In this document: positions 21,901 to 31,716 of the stretch, in pieces
Numbering within the stretch: the stretch's first letter is position 1
Layout of the letters: every line of letters starts with the position of its first letter
Made by a program: the position numbers and the translations under genes
DNA from: Stromatinia cepivora
Taxonomy: Eukaryota; Ascomycota; Leotiomycetes; Helotiales; Sclerotiniaceae
Length of the DNA: 64,000 bases
NCBI GenBank assembly: GCA_014898415.1
Contig: RCTD01000018.1
Location: 129,001 to 193,000 of the forward strand
Direction: 5' to 3'
Notes under the pieces: generated by a model
Databases searched by the model: none
What the model was told of the DNA's origin: nothing
What the model saw: the letters and a program-made list of their open reading frames with translations, nothing else

Positions 21901-23841
21901 TACTCTTGCATCTTCAACGCCGGGAACTCCCGATGTCTCTCCAGGTTCAACAATGGGCGGTTCTGACTCTGCAGGTTTGGTAATAGAAGCGTCTAATAAG
22001 TTTCCAGTACTAGGTACCCCCAATGACTTTTCGGGCTCGGTATCTGAAGGCTTTGAGCGCTTTGAACGTTCTGCTTCGGATTTCCCATCCCTTTTTCTTT
22101 TCTTAGACTTCTCCTCTTCAGTAGCGGCGGCAGCAATCTTAGCTGCTTCCGCTTCAACCATAGCTTGTAAAGCCTTTCTCCTCTCGGCAAGTACTTCAAT
22201 CCATGTTCCCTTCCGATTCTCCAACAGATCCGGGTCACGAAGCTTTTGACATTTTACCAATACGACTAATGTCTTCTTTCGAGCAAGTGATCTTCCTTCT
22301 TTTGCATCGAGGGGATTGATGTAGACACCATCAATTCCAGCTTTGCGTTTTTGATCGTCTTCCTCCCTTAATAATTCTTCGTATGAGGTATAGATTGGTT
22401 CGCGATGCCTTCGAAGCGGTTTGGATTTAGATGATGTAGGAGAAGCCGCAGATTTGCCAAATTTAACAGCCGCAGGCTCGGGTTCAGGTGATTCTGTTTG
22501 GGTGGGAGTAAAGATTTGTCGCGGTTTCGGTTGTCTACGAGATGTACGAAGTCCCGACTCTGTTATGTGAAGTCCTGTGTCGGCTAAATCTTCGGGACTT
22601 GTCTCTGGACGTGGTTCATTGACAGGTCCTTTGTGTTTGATTGTTGGTCCTCTGGGACGACCGCGTTTTTTCTGCGAGGGTTTCGGAGTTTGGAATTGTT
22701 CTAATTCTGCAAGAGATGAGAAGCTCATGGATGCAGGGTCTTTTGGAGAACTTGCCTCCACTGATAGATTGCTAGGAGTGGGTTGAAGACCGGAGCCTTT
22801 TGGACGGCCACGTTTTCTTTGTCCTGGAACAGGTCCATGGCGAGTAGGTTCCGGCGTAAAATAATCAATACCATCCCCGTCATTCTCAGTTGAGGTTTTC
22901 TGCTGAGCAACTTTAGTGGGGGCGTTTTTGGGTAGCACGGAATGATATTGGTATCCAACTGTGGGCGTAGATTGACCAGTTGTTGACGTCTGTACTTTTG
23001 CTAGATGTTTCGATTTCGAGATTTCAATGTCTATTCTATTGCGTTGTTGACCATTGGTGGTAACTGTTATGTCTGGAGTCGGGCCCAACGAATTTGGATG
23101 TTGAACTTGAGAATCTATCATAACAGTATGTGCTTGGGTTTGTGGCGGAGGATCAATCTCAGGTACATGGGTACTCTCAACAGGAAAATGTCCCGTATTT
23201 CCGACATCCTCAGCTCCAATGTTTATTTGCGGTGGAGGCGCAAGGTTAGGAGTGTGAAAGCCGTCAGCCTCAGCGCGTGCTGCATTCAAAAGACTTTGTA
23301 ATCTCCTTTGTGAACCTTGAGTACCCCGTGGATCATCGGCAATCTTATATGACTTCTTATTGCCAGACCTTGGCTCAGAAGACGGAACTGCTTTTGTAAA
23401 TGAACCATTTCCGACTGGGATAAATTGCTCCTTTGGCTCCGGTGATCGTTGGACCGGAGTCGCTACTTCTGAAACAACTGGCCTGGAGGAATGAATCGGG
23501 GTATCAGACTGCGTAGTCTCATTGTTTTCATCCGTTGGCACCTTTTCGGACTCCTGCTCGCTAGGTCTCTCCACGGTGGTCTCAACCATTTCAACATCAA
23601 CTGATCCTGCTTGAACCACAACCTTCCTAACTCCATAACCCAAAGCTAGTGTATCACCCAACTCCAAACTCATCATCACCCCAACCTCTTCCTCGGAACC
23701 CTCTATCCTAACATCATCTCGCCTCATAAAAGTTTGCCAGACCTCATCTTTGACCTGCTCATTCGCAGCAACTTCTTCCCTGAAATTTTCGTCGAATTTA
23801 TCGGAAAGATCTTGTATAGCAATACCTGAAAATGATTCCAT
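15922..23841 (-). CDS. Giant TFIIIC largest-subunit-like protein (Tfc3/sfc3-like), about 2639 aa
   Basis: A single open frame of about 2640 codons. From the first ATG in frame (23841-23839) it starts MESFSGIAIQDL, then a winged-helix-like segment ending VWQTFMRRDDVRI. It continues with a long disordered Pro/Ser/Gln-rich region carrying two AT-hook cores, KRGRPKG (about residue 342) and KRGRPRG (about 394), and a duplicated block SFPSNEE-x3-EFE-x-FK (about 680-715). A zinc finger of CxxC...H...C form (WKCEKCGARF, about 1400) follows. The C-terminal 650 residues are globular and end EGWEVGDWWWMIVGRYL. The C-terminal pattern (GGLEMNIDWVILG, LIDWA, DAWEIKQLIDWGVE) recalls fungal Tfc3, which binds the B-box of tRNA genes. 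The family call is from memory and only moderately sure. A B-block domain is not obvious. The start is uncertain: the frame stays open upstream through KETGGERVLL to about 23890, and a small exon with a GTGAGT donor at 24213-24147 could belong to it. Confidence 0.6.
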   Translation of the reverse strand: MESFSGIAIQDLSDKFDENFREEVAANEQVKDEVWQTFMRRDDVRIEGSEEEVGVMMSLELGDTLALGYGVRKVVVQAGSVDVEMVETTVERPSEQESEKVPTDENNETTQSDTPIHSSRPVVSEVATPVQRSPEPKEQFIPVGNGSFTKAVPSSEPRSGNKKSYKIADDPRGTQGSQRRLQSLLNAARAEADGFHTPNLAPPPQINIGAEDVGNTGHFPVESTHVPEIDPPPQTQAHTVMIDSQVQHPNSLGPTPDITVTTNGQQRNRIDIEISKSKHLAKVQTSTTGQSTPTVGYQYHSVLPKNAPTKVAQQKTSTENDGDGIDYFTPEPTRHGPVPGQRKRGRPKGSGLQPTPSNLSVEASSPKDPASMSFSSLAELEQFQTPKPSQKKRGRPRGPTIKHKGPVNEPRPETSPEDLADTGLHITESGLRTSRRQPKPRQIFTPTQTESPEPEPAAVKFGKSAASPTSSKSKPLRRHREPIYTSYEELLREEDDQKRKAGIDGVYINPLDAKEGRSLARKKTLVVLVKCQKLRDPDLLENRKGTWIEVLAERRKALQAMVEAEAAKIAAAATEEEKSKKRKRDGKSEAERSKRSKPSDTEPEKSLGVPSTGNLLDASITKPAESEPPIVEPGETSGVPGVEDARVPEAPISGSAKPLETAGPSPDSFPSNEEIASEFERFKTFSAAKPAEVSNSNPESFPSNEELALEFEKFKSGFAQQPSQGFTPEPLGPSRSTIDPFVANSMQYGQQATAWTYPKAPASTPNAQSAGPSSSFPTMYMDSTRPRSPQSGFSHPVPPYESHFRHRNDSFQKEAHPAAMQHPQQPRWGGPLEPHQASSTIRNSLPPASNINSYNSPYSRQSGQNQIAGHHNQPPYHGNAAVSSPADRYISPYEEEQQATPSFLALNPWLARNPAHLHSPVHRSPVQQSPVQQSPAQNSWPAGFLSPELPKPPPQARPKTEWPSGFLPPNALALDATPSSPMSIGPMQQSSPAVSHASDPPSVTHTLQENVFNRPNPHGSLRSTSHPPIPQSQSSQSVPYTSSPYSRPAVSTTSQGIVGRQNDLEQVQIASPLSQQFKPIDSALPKPHTEPAGNYAHLSGFEVEEQDQAPPQTSVHATPADSYAHLEGLESEREAQTQSQNSVAAPPSSAEGPVSTQAVERSQPDFVSHRPQPSKATGSQSSSTLPMASIPAQSHRSTSIQPALESTPEPRKRKRSTPNIAQLPSPQIAAAMSPSLPESSTVITETTEQVPPPATPDDVEGFKKAETIPFESVFARMSSIYNSVMGSLILSSDKTTLNFWSIVEGGTDPIWTMQVWKMAENPIVSMPGSNPMELRLKEKKDDESIVVHRFLIARTKEAHKSANEMRANLVTARIFVQMANPQILQAEDPEVIATKPWKCEKCGARFKNKEGIKYHLSKSQTTCNPNFNPKTAKPKQHGKPKKETPKKEKVTKTKSKPVASPEKEVQPEPTDESESESEGGDSDDSIFEWAAKVATLKKSPKKQRADRGDPVIGRSGKVYKSLGGERPALLEIAETLKQTPSLTEELAKIPSLPQIPNQSLPEVVSPMSKEKVVKDIILCLLRANDNAIPGERGLWFAFVACWLRYYPTSRVLPEHKLFARALDELLEDGIISKIAFDFPGARSRTITRSILFDPKVAAPSSADINKLKDDTKAKHPDFYIPPGFSPPSVILEILNAIGKPPPLAPEMSAAQLNEILGSDEDAGKGDSSDDDFKPDNHALDAEDDLEDDPMDLDLDSDGAGSEFSPFPEYTPTQDFQSNPLHQPIPSKINGSQMTPRMRRPGHHLTLEERERRKHANALQEQTWTPQPAVLQNSEGGAWGVSSKPKRSYKLRERLPEPNTFMQDLSGSWSVRPFGHGVNPIFARPNKMVVGNPQGEHYLQQREDSHRPVIHPNKPVMRPSVPSKFFLDKNLRGDFVALPDGQIEISKSTGLPKRHYTYRTRSQKDPEMSRYTGLAKRGYRSLTPDPMDLMEASINGLTELDILNHYEAKPLEEEIGRQTNPGLASIPSTPATPGLSHLFSNESAGLWNLAHPFVACTNVEKLKMQWLDRTAFTLKTIPYSALEDNDDLPPEQQTIIGPKRKRQQNKEPHIGVRKGLKNKWVMPRRLTSAPDDLLGVHRDVRYAAELLGTQMVNYDMNIRRKRQRFKEQGLAADEEERLTMGIVVIRALLGGLEMNIDWVILGSVFKDYSLNFLKKWWQVVWAKKKPMVDKMTKDFQEVFIMGYRKGQIQSIDYDHIVDYDFNTLIDWAMTKINTPTQEKKVFDLPNSFPELKKKYALVPEARSNYWSEQYYYPLAAVYQRMNLVNSVPFANPLQQETPTYEINDYALAKSWCRAAAVTPDHLWDSKAANKLLNRLPSAIIIKAREDLLKNKIITKNKRLRTNGRVYNLPDAFNAVFIRTGKIIYEKQYREAYEFKRELDQKFRNGETIVNIPWGVNEGAVLAITNLQANGCIYVQKSNIRANKFGLTEGGYETRLIDKAKYRFQMDITPTSNYVYNHAIPNLDALISDPPSLGSRGAIPVWRSIKGEIIEGMWRKVLLGVTGAFVLRSSIDIEGLEKVFAPSLDAWEIKQLIDWGVEKGVWQRCDYEGLGATAEEASDMEGWEVGDWWWMIVGRYLVESD

Positions 23842-24655
23842 CAGCAAAACTCTCTCACCTCCAGTCTCTTTCCCTATGATGGAAGGGTGCAGGTGATTTT
23901 ATTGGTCGATCACACGTGATGGTTAGAACATCCATGCGATTTTCTCGAGCAACTCCCCAAAAAATGCCCCGCTCTCTCAAATGCGACTCCAGACCACTGG
24001 GCCATCATGACATTTTGCTGAAACAAATCTACTCTTCATGGAGACAGTGTATATCGATGACCCCAGTCATCAAACATCCAATAGAAAGAATTGTCGAACT
24101 AACTTTTGACGAGGCTGAAAGTTTTTGAATATAAATTTTGACTCACCAGGCTCTCCAAAGCTCTTCACGAATTGATAGAGCCAATCCATTATTTCCTCTT
24201 TTCCTTTTGGCATTGCGAAAATTTCTCGACTATCATTGTTTTCAATGCAATTGATAGAAGTAAAAGAAATTTGTACAATATTGAGGTTGTAAATGTTGAA
24301 GTTGTTATTGTATCGTTGAATGTTTTTTTTTTTTTTGCGATATGTGAATTGAAGGTCAATATTTTCTGCGATGAAGGCTGGAAGCTTAAATTTTTAAGCG
24401 GGTTAATGCGGGGTTTTTGGTAGCCTGATGCATGATTTATTTGAAGTTATGATTGGCCAAAGGGGATCAACAAGGCTGAGACCTCGGCAGTGAAAAAAAA
24501 ACTCGTTGACAAGGCTGATGGAAAATACTATTCAGTACAGTTGATGAACGCATTGATATCACTCAATGACTGTAAAATATTGATAAGTAGATTAATAATG
24601 GTTGCATATCTTGTGTTATCTATAATATAAGACCGAGATGTCCCATCTGGGTATA
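23842..24655. other. Intergenic; may contain 5' exons of the TFIIIC-like gene
   Basis: On the minus strand, 24213-24147 reads MPKGKEEIMDWLYQFV and is followed by a good GTGAGT donor at 24146. An acceptor TTTCAG is available at 24018. A third possible exon begins after CATAG near 23885 and joins the large frame. The intervening exon hits a TGA, so no full model closes. The remainder, 24230-24655, shows a T run at 24326-24337 and no other feature. Confidence 0.4.
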
Positions 24656-25679
24656 TTACTGTGACTTGACTTTGTCCTTGTGATCCTTCATCATTTGCCT
24701 ATATGATTCAACGATGTTCTTCCTCTCTTCACCCAATTCTTCTCTTCTCCTCAAACTTCCAGCTGCTTTGGGTACATCTGAGACTTCCACCTTAGCTCCA
24801 TGAAGTTCCTTGAACTTGGCTTTAGGAACCTTGGTGAATGTCGGCGGAGCTTGTACCACATCATTCAATCCCGCCTTCACCTCACCTCTATTCTTCGCAA
24901 TTATTGCCCAAGGATCATCATTCCCATCATCTACTTCTCCTACCAACTTCTTCTTTTTCTTCTTACTCCTGCCTGTTTTTCCAGCTGTATTTATTTCCGA
25001 TTTCCATTGCATTTGTCCTTCTCCATCCATCTCCATATCATCCTCTTCCCTCAACTCTGCTTCCTCTTGTCGTTTCTCCTGAATTTTCTTCTCTTCTTCC
25101 CTCCATTCATCATACATTCGATGCATCTTCTTCTCTGTCTTTGTACGTCCCTGTTTGAGACCTAATGGATCTTTCCCACCTTTAGCACTCTTGTGAATTA
25201 ATCCTCCGACTGGTAATGCCGCATCAACTCTAGCTGAAAACTCCCACATCTTTTCTCCTGGTCTAATCTTGGGAATCTCCATTTCTGGTTCTTTCTTTGG
25301 TGTTGGCGCATCTTTCTTTGCCGAATCAACATCGTTATTCTTCGCCTTTTTGGCCTTTGGCTTTTTCAACCCATCATCCAGTCCTTTTGGTAATTTCTGT
25401 CCGGACTTGAAAGCCATAAGTCTTGCAAATGCTTTAGGTGTATCATCATCTGCATTGGCATTCCTCTTCCTCTTCTTGTTTTTGCGCGTAGAATTTATTT
25501 CACTGGTAAATATTCCGTTGGCATTGCTGGATTTAGAAACAGGTAAAGGTTTTGCGATAGTGGTGGGTGGTAAGTTAACACTATTGAGACATTATGTTAG
25601 TAATAGGATGTGATGATTGACATGAGAGATCATACGTAGATTTGTCCTCCCCACCTTTGCGAGTATGTTTATGAGGCAT
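24656..25679 (-). CDS. CCDC137-like basic nucleolar protein, 322 aa
   Basis: Two exons, 25679-25636 and 25580-24656, are joined across a 55 nt intron with a GTATG donor, a TACTAAC branch site and a TAG acceptor. The protein starts MPHKHTRKGGEDKST. It has several basic nuclear/nucleolar localisation clusters (KNKKRKRN, KKPKAKKAK, RSKKKKKKL) and the family-like block RPGEKMWEFSARVDAALPVGGL near residue 130. A long charged coiled coil (MYDEWREEEKKIQEKRQEE) follows, and the C-terminus is basic (ESYRQMMKDHKDK). The block and the layout match fungal proteins related to CCDC137, probably acting in ribosome biogenesis; that role is from the family and is not shown here. It is transcribed away from AIM6 and in the same direction as the TFIIIC-like gene. 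No lesions are seen. Confidence 0.82.
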
Positions 25680-27098
25680 ATTTGGTTGTGATTGGTAATG
25701 GTTTAATATTGTTACGTCGACGACTTAAACTTCATATATTTTTGCTTTGGCGCAAAGAGGTAGATGGGGGAATTAAGTTTTTCTGCTACAAGGTTTTAGG
25801 CGGTGAGATCTTTTAAGCTTAGCACTGATATCGCACAATCGTTGACTAAACACAATTGCAAATACAAATCAACGACAAATTAAAAATTAAGGACCTAGTT
25901 TCATTATTTTTACTTATCACGTTATTTATGAAACTCCGCAGCATTGTATCATACCATTATCATCATGACATTTCCAATCTTAACTCCCTCATTGGGGAAA
26001 TCCCAAACAATGGGGTCTTGTTTCTGACTTTTGTTTGATGGAAGATCTCGAATCATTTCTTGATGGGTGGCTTATAGCACGTGCTTGATGCATGCGGCAC
26101 AGTTGTCCCTTAATTGTGCCTGCAGGTCTAGATTCTTTCGATTGGGTAAGGATAGATTGACATATGGGATGGAGACATTGAAGGTGTGCTTAATTCATAG
26201 GAAATGTTTATTTTCGGTCATTTGTCCAGAATCATATCCCCCCTCTTCCGTGGGGAACATGTGTTGAGATGCAGACTATCAAAGGCAGGATGTGACTGCC
26301 TAGTAATGACTATACCAAATATGTTTCTAGAATCATTTGATTCGGGGTCAATTGCAATTTGCAAATCAGAATTGAAGGAAAAAGTGCCGCCAACACTGCT
26401 ATTTCTATTCTTATTAGGTTCTTCATTCCCCCTTCATCTTCCTCTTCTTCTCCCCCGTTCATCCTTTCCCTTTCACCTGGATCATAAAACCTCAGCTACT
26501 TCTACCTACCCAGTAGTTTGTACAGCCACCAGAAAACCTTTCCAATCGAACGACTATAAGTCTATTCTCAGCAAATCCCCACGCCACAAATCCTAATCTT
26601 ACCAACCATAGTACTTACAACTAAGTACTCCGTACCTAGAATTGTACTCCCTGTACAATACCCAAATGTCAATGGATTCTTACGTATACGTAAATACGTA
26701 TACGTAAATACCTAGCACCAGCAGTTCAGCTCCAACTACGATTCGAGAATGACAATAAGCAAGAACTAAATAATTGCCTTTCATCGCCCCATCCTGTTTG
26801 ATCCGTCAGGGTACTACCTAGGTAATTCTCTCCAACAAACGCACGGAACTTGGGTCTGTGACTCTGGTCCTTGGGCTGGGGTATTTTGAACCAACACCAA
26901 AATAATACCTCATATTGAAATCTCGGCCAAGAATCTACTCGGACTCAAACATAACTTGTTTCGGTTTTCGCTCGAAAGAAAGGACTATATTTCTATCGAA
27001 TCCGGATTGTTTTATAAGAGAATAAGGATTGGCAGACCCTGCCAAGAGTCTTGGTTCCTCAACTCCATTCGATTAAGAAACATCAATACGGCAAAAAC
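25680..27098. promoter_or_regulatory. Divergent intergenic region with a TACGTATACGTA palindrome pair
   Basis: About 1.4 kb separates the CCDC137-like gene (leftward) from the AIM6-like gene (rightward) and must hold both promoters. At 26681-26708 two copies of a 14 bp unit, TACGTATACGTAAA, stand in tandem, and each contains a perfect 12 bp palindrome. They lie about 400 bp before the AIM6 ATG. Pyrimidine-rich tracts (26400-26470) and TTCC/CTTC runs are typical of fungal promoters. ORFs here have no coding character. Confidence 0.45.
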
Positions 27099-28686
27099 AT
27101 GTATAATGAAATAACGCAAACGTTAAATGGTTCCCTGCGAGATTTCCATGATGACGATATCCAAGCCTCAACTCATTCATCTAGTTCATCAATTCAATCC
27201 CATTCCACAATGGAGAAACCAAGGAAACCAGCAGATTCTTTTGAATATTCGGATACGCCTACCCTACAAGATGAATTCATATCAAGACCAGGAAAGTCCA
27301 GTCGGTCGAGTTATTGGTGGAATAAAATGGCTTTAAAGAGTAGGAGGAAACACTCATTCGATGAGATTGAGGATATTGATACAGATGTTGGTAATGGATT
27401 ATTAACGGGTTTACATAAACCAGCTAGAAGTCAACGGAAAAAGAATGGAATATTCAATTATTTTGTCTTTGGAGGTATAAGTGGTTTCAGTATATTGTGA
27501 GTTCTGGAAATACCGTTTATAAAGGAACTTAATACTAATTCTTCCTAGGTCATTTCTTCTTCTCATAAACCTTATACTTGGAGCTGCAACATTACTTTGG
27601 AGTCATGATATCGATGATGTTCTGAAAAATTGGGGAAAGTCTGGAACAGGAACTGAGGGTTTGGCATGGTATCCGACCGATTTCACACGAGATATACGCC
27701 CCGTTCCATGTCATTCGCACAATGATTATTGGAGACGAGTACCATTATTTGATGCATTACGAGCTGGATGTACAGGAATAGAGGCAGATGTATGGCTTTT
27801 TGATAATGATTTATATGTTGGACACAATACTGCCTCATTACAACGAAATCGAACCTTTCAATCTCTTTACATCAACCCTCTAGTCGATATCCTCGAACGA
27901 CAAAATCCAACAACTGATTTTTATAATGGGACAAGTCATGGAGTTTTTGATTCAGATGATGGGAAGTCTCTTACTCTTTTGGTAGATGTTAAGACTGGTG
28001 GTGCAGAAACATGGCAATGGGTTCTGGAACAACTCGAACCACTAAGAAAACGTGGATGGCTCTCCTATGTCGAGAATGATACGCTACACACACGGCCCAT
28101 TACAGTTGTTGGAACAGGAAATACACCATTTGATGTCCTTACCCAAAATTCAACCTATCGCGACACCTTTTTCGATGCACCACTTGATACAATGTGGGAA
28201 CCAAGACATGTTACCGAAGAAATGAAAGATTGGCCTAAATTCGATGATGTTGCACCAGGTGAAAGATTAGATGAAGATGAAGGAAGTGCAGGGGATCTTG
28301 TACCTGGAACCTCTGCTTCAAGTACTGCATCAACTCCAGCAGCCAGAACAGCAATTCCGATTCCTCATCAGGAACGAAATAAAGGGCAAGGGATGTCAGG
28401 TGTATCATCCGATACTGACTTTAACTCATTAAACTCATATTACGCATCTGTTTCTTTCAATAAAGCAGTAGGTAAAATATGGAGAGGGAGATTAAGTCCA
28501 AGACAAATGAAGATTATTCGTGGACAAATTAGAGGTGCGCATAGAAGAGGTCTTAAAGCTAGATATTGGGATTTACCCAGTTGGCCTATTGGATTAAGAA
28601 ATCATGTTTGGGATGTTCTTGTTAAAGAAGGGGTTGATTATTTAAATGTAGATGATTTGCGAGCGGCGGCAAAACAAGTTTGGTGA
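27099..28686 (+). CDS. AIM6: AIM6-like PLC-type phosphodiesterase, 511 aa, single-pass membrane protein
   Basis: Exon 1 is 27099-27496 and exon 2 is 27549-28686. The 52 nt intron has a GTGAGT donor, a TACTAAT branch site and a CCTAG acceptor; the total of 1536 nt gives 511 residues. The first ATG gives MYNEITQTLNGSL. The N-terminal 115 residues are polar and Ser-rich (cytosolic or matrix side). A hydrophobic span at about residues 118-150 (FLLLINLILGAATLLW) is the membrane anchor. The rest is a PLC-like phosphodiesterase TIM barrel. It shows CHSHNDYW (His188, His190, Asp192), GIEADVWL (Glu211, Asp213) and DVKTGG, the usual metal and catalytic positions. The family is yeast Altered Inheritance of Mitochondria 6; its substrate is not established. 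A low-complexity linker (Ser/Thr/Ala-rich) near residue 390 interrupts the barrel. The frame is intact. Confidence 0.9.
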
Positions 28687-30620
28687 GGGGGGTTGTGAAT
28701 GTGGATTTTGTTTGCGAGCACGGAGTTCGTGAGAAAGGCGCGGAGTGGTGCAAGGTATTGTGAGATGTTTATGATGATGTTTGAATAGTAGCATTGGGAA
28801 ATGTGCATATGAGGTTGCTGGTGCATAGATGGCGTTTTTTTATCGGTGTTGGCATTGGCATTGGCATTTGGTATACCTTGGGGGGGGGGGGTTCAATGTG
28901 CATATGATCAGTATGGTACTGTACAGTCCTGTACACGAATAAATCGATTAGAGTAGAAAGAAATAGAATGTTTATACCTTATGGGTGGTTCGTAGTAGAG
29001 TTTTCGCTTATTATCATTCGTGTGATGCAAACCACAGGGTGAGGAATTTAGTTGAATTCAGGAGGATAAACCGACGGATGGGAAGAGAGGTGAAATGACA
29101 ATTGGGACATATGAGAGATCAGACAATAGTATCCTGAATCCGATCATAATACTGGTCCATACTAATAGCAATACGCGCATATCCCGCTATGCCATCACCT
29201 CTTCATCGGTATCTTCCATCTTCCATCTTCTATTGTATTACTGCAGCTACTTGGCTCAGGTTGAGAAGTAGATTTATGTGGGGTGGGGTAAGGGAAATTT
29301 ATTTGTAGAACGATTTATGGATTTATGGATTTATGCGGTTACTTTTAGGGGCTAGTAAAGTCGGCTTTTGTGGGGAGCTTTGAACTGGAGATTTGATGGG
29401 TTGTTGGGGGGGATAAGAGGGGGGAAATGTGGGATGCGGGGAGTAGGTCGGGAAGGGGGGGAAGGTAGGTAGATGAGGGAAGGGGGGGGGAAGGGGGCGA
29501 GGGGAGAGAATAGGTGAATGGGATGAGGGAATAGGCGGTTGAGGGTATGATTTGATGGGTATGGGAAGGTATGTGAGGAGGGTGGGTGATCTGAAATACA
29601 ATGCTTCGTTTAGTAGCGAGCTGGGTTCCATGGATACGATACGTAGTCTGCTATCAAATATGATGGGTAGGTAGCATGAGCTCGCTGAGGAAATTTGCTA
29701 GTGAGTGGAGAGAGAAGAGAAGAGGTGGGTGGGTGGGTGGATTGGACTATTTCTGATTTAGACGCAGAATCCCTGGCTGAAAAACACACGATCATCTAGT
29801 TTTGAATCGGTGCCATGGAAGTATAAGTATTTTGAGACAAAAGCAAGGTCTGTCTCACTAGAGACCACCAAGCAGTCATCGTATCAAAACATCATTTTCA
29901 CCACATGCCTACCAGGAAAAAGGAAAATTATTGCCCATATTCATATCCGCACATCAGCGCAGCCAAACTTTCCAGCATGATCAGACAGGAAAAAAGGGCA
30001 GAAGTTATTTTTGTCATCTACCTACTTCTATCTATTGAATCTTTCATACGAAAGACCACGTAATGAATATCTCCTATGAGAATAATTCAACCTCATATAA
30101 GGTGTGTAAGTAAAATACTCCTATGAGTATTTAACCCTTAAGGGTTAATGCAAAATTCAAAAAAGGAAAAGAAAAGGAAAAAGGAAAGTACTATCTCTTC
30201 GGGTATCTATTTCTTGATATCACTGCAGACAAGTGTCTTGACGGAGATCATCTCTTTTGTTGCGATTCTGTAAGCCTTCTAGATTTGTGGTGTGTGACTG
30301 GGTTTCTGAAGAGCGTACTTATGTATGTATCTGTTGTGGTTTCTTGTAATCGAGCTTTGTATATTGCATTAAAGCTAATCTGGGTGGTAGAGTTCCGTCG
30401 GAGGAACTGCTTCTCTTGTGCTTCGATGTAGCAGGGCGATGACATCGTCTTTTTAGGTATCAACCTTATACACCGAAGATGAATCTCAGCATGGTATGGC
30501 TGTTCTTGTTCTAGCATATCTTGGACCACAAATTCCGAAGAAAGTCCTCTGTGTTATGGCTTTTTCTGATGTACCTCTTGTTATCTCTCTAGTTCAAGCT
30601 TTAACTCCATAGTACTCCAC
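28687..30620. other. Intergenic with a G-rich strand block
   Basis: No gene is supported. A G10 run lies at about 28880-28890, and a very G-rich plus-strand block at about 29398-29520 contains many runs of 4-9 G. ORFs on the minus strand here are Pro/Ser homopolymer products of that composition. The segment 30100-30190 has short repeats (CTATGAG) and an A/G-rich run. Confidence 0.45.
29398..29520 (+). other. G-run block with quadruplex potential
   Basis: The plus strand shows repeated G runs of four to nine separated by short A/T spacers (for example TTGGGGGGGATAAGAGGGGG). More than four runs of G4 or longer occur within 125 bp, which meets the usual G-quadruplex pattern. It is 700 bp beyond the stop codon of the AIM6-like gene. 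Confidence 0.6.
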
Positions 30621-31716
30621 TCAGGAGTGAAGGCGTGATGCTCTCTTCTGTGATCTATATCTCTTATATGTATGCTCTGGGTGTTCCTTATCATCTCCTT
30701 CGAATGCCTTCTTTTCCTCTATTGGGTTCTGTACACTCTCTTCGGTTTCATTCGTTGAATCTGGGGCGGCGAAAGATTCTGGGACTGGTGGAGCAGGCGG
30801 AGCCATTCATGGACGACCGACAACAATACCGGACTTGGCTAAAGTGCTTTGATTCTACTGGGTGTTTCTTGATGCATGTTCAGAGCTATTTTGTGCTGAT
30901 GGCATCGTATCCGGTGCTGATATCGATGGAGACACTGGAGTCGTAACATCTGCCTGGACACCGTGAGACGGCGTGCCACCAGGTAGAGATGAACGACTGC
31001 TGAATAGGTTGTTCTGTGTATTTCTTTGTGCTTTCGAAGTAGCGCCTTGCTCAGCCTTCCACATTTCAAAAATATCCGTGGCAACATCTGGACTTGCCTG
31101 ATGAAGAACTACCCAGTCTGCTAGTGGCATGCCAGCAACCATTGTACCTGATGCTGCTGGAGCTTGTGCTTGTACTGGAGCTTGTGCTTGTACTGGAGCT
31201 TGTACTGGAGCTTGTACTGGAGCTTGGGCTTGGGTTTGGGCTTGGGCTTGGGCTTCTTGTGATTGATCTGATGCTGATTTCGTTGCTGATGCTGTAATCG
31301 ACGACGACCCTTCCAAGAACAAATCTGGAAACATCTCTTCAATCGTCTCTGTGCGAACTATCAAATCATTAGCAAACTATTGAGAAGAGTATCAAGAATC
31401 AAAGATATAACATACATAAATAAGCAGCTATAGCATTTGCTACCTTCAATTCTTCATTATAATGGTTGAGGTGGGGCCATTTCCGAATTTGCTTTTCCTT
31501 AAAAGTGTCGTATATTTCAACAAACTCTTTCTCTGTTAATATATCTCCGAAAGAATCGCCATCTGTAATAGCTTTCTCTCTAATTCTGCCTAGAAGCTTT
31601 TCAGGATTAATCATTTGATGGATTGCTTTCGCTGTGATCGTTGTTGTTGTTATTATTGTGTAGATCGAAGGGATTTTCAAAATATCTTCGGTAAAGTACT
31701 GACGTCTGTTTACCAT
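30621..31716 (-). pseudogene. Unknown two-exon gene with QAPVQA repeats; two in-frame stops before a conserved tail
   Basis: Exon 1 is 31716-31416 (starts MVNRRQYFTEDIL); exon 2 begins at 31357. The 58 nt intron has a GTATG donor, a GCTAATGA branch site and a GATAG acceptor. The frame yields 267 residues to a TAG at 30857-30855. After this TAG and a TGA at 30809-30807 the same frame continues as coding-like sequence (MAPPAPPVPESFAAP ... TYKRYRSQKRAS) to 30621. A degenerate paralogue at 33070-33313 aligns over exactly this tail, so the tail was once part of the protein. Both stops fit C-to-T change (CAG, CGA). The middle holds an Ala/Gln/Pro/Val tandem repeat (QAPVQAPVQAPVQAQAP, 31140-31250). 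I recognise no family. A truncated 267-residue product is possible. Confidence 0.65.

Noticed and set aside
21129..22249. ORFs of 163 and 193 codons overlapping the giant gene
   Set aside because: They are other-frame readings of the long disordered region of the TFIIIC-like gene.
24800..25165. Three plus-strand ORFs over the CCDC137-like gene
   Set aside because: They are the complement of the Lys/Glu-rich coding sequence, giving artificial Phe/Leu/Ser-rich frames.
29323..29631. Minus-strand Pro/Ser-rich ORF of 102 codons
   Set aside because: It is the translation of the C-rich complement of the G-run block; there are no other signs of coding.
30621..30806. Independent 61-codon gene (MAPPAPPVPES)
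   Set aside because: It is in the same frame as the preceding gene and aligns with the paralogue across the stops, so it is that gene's lost C-terminal tail.
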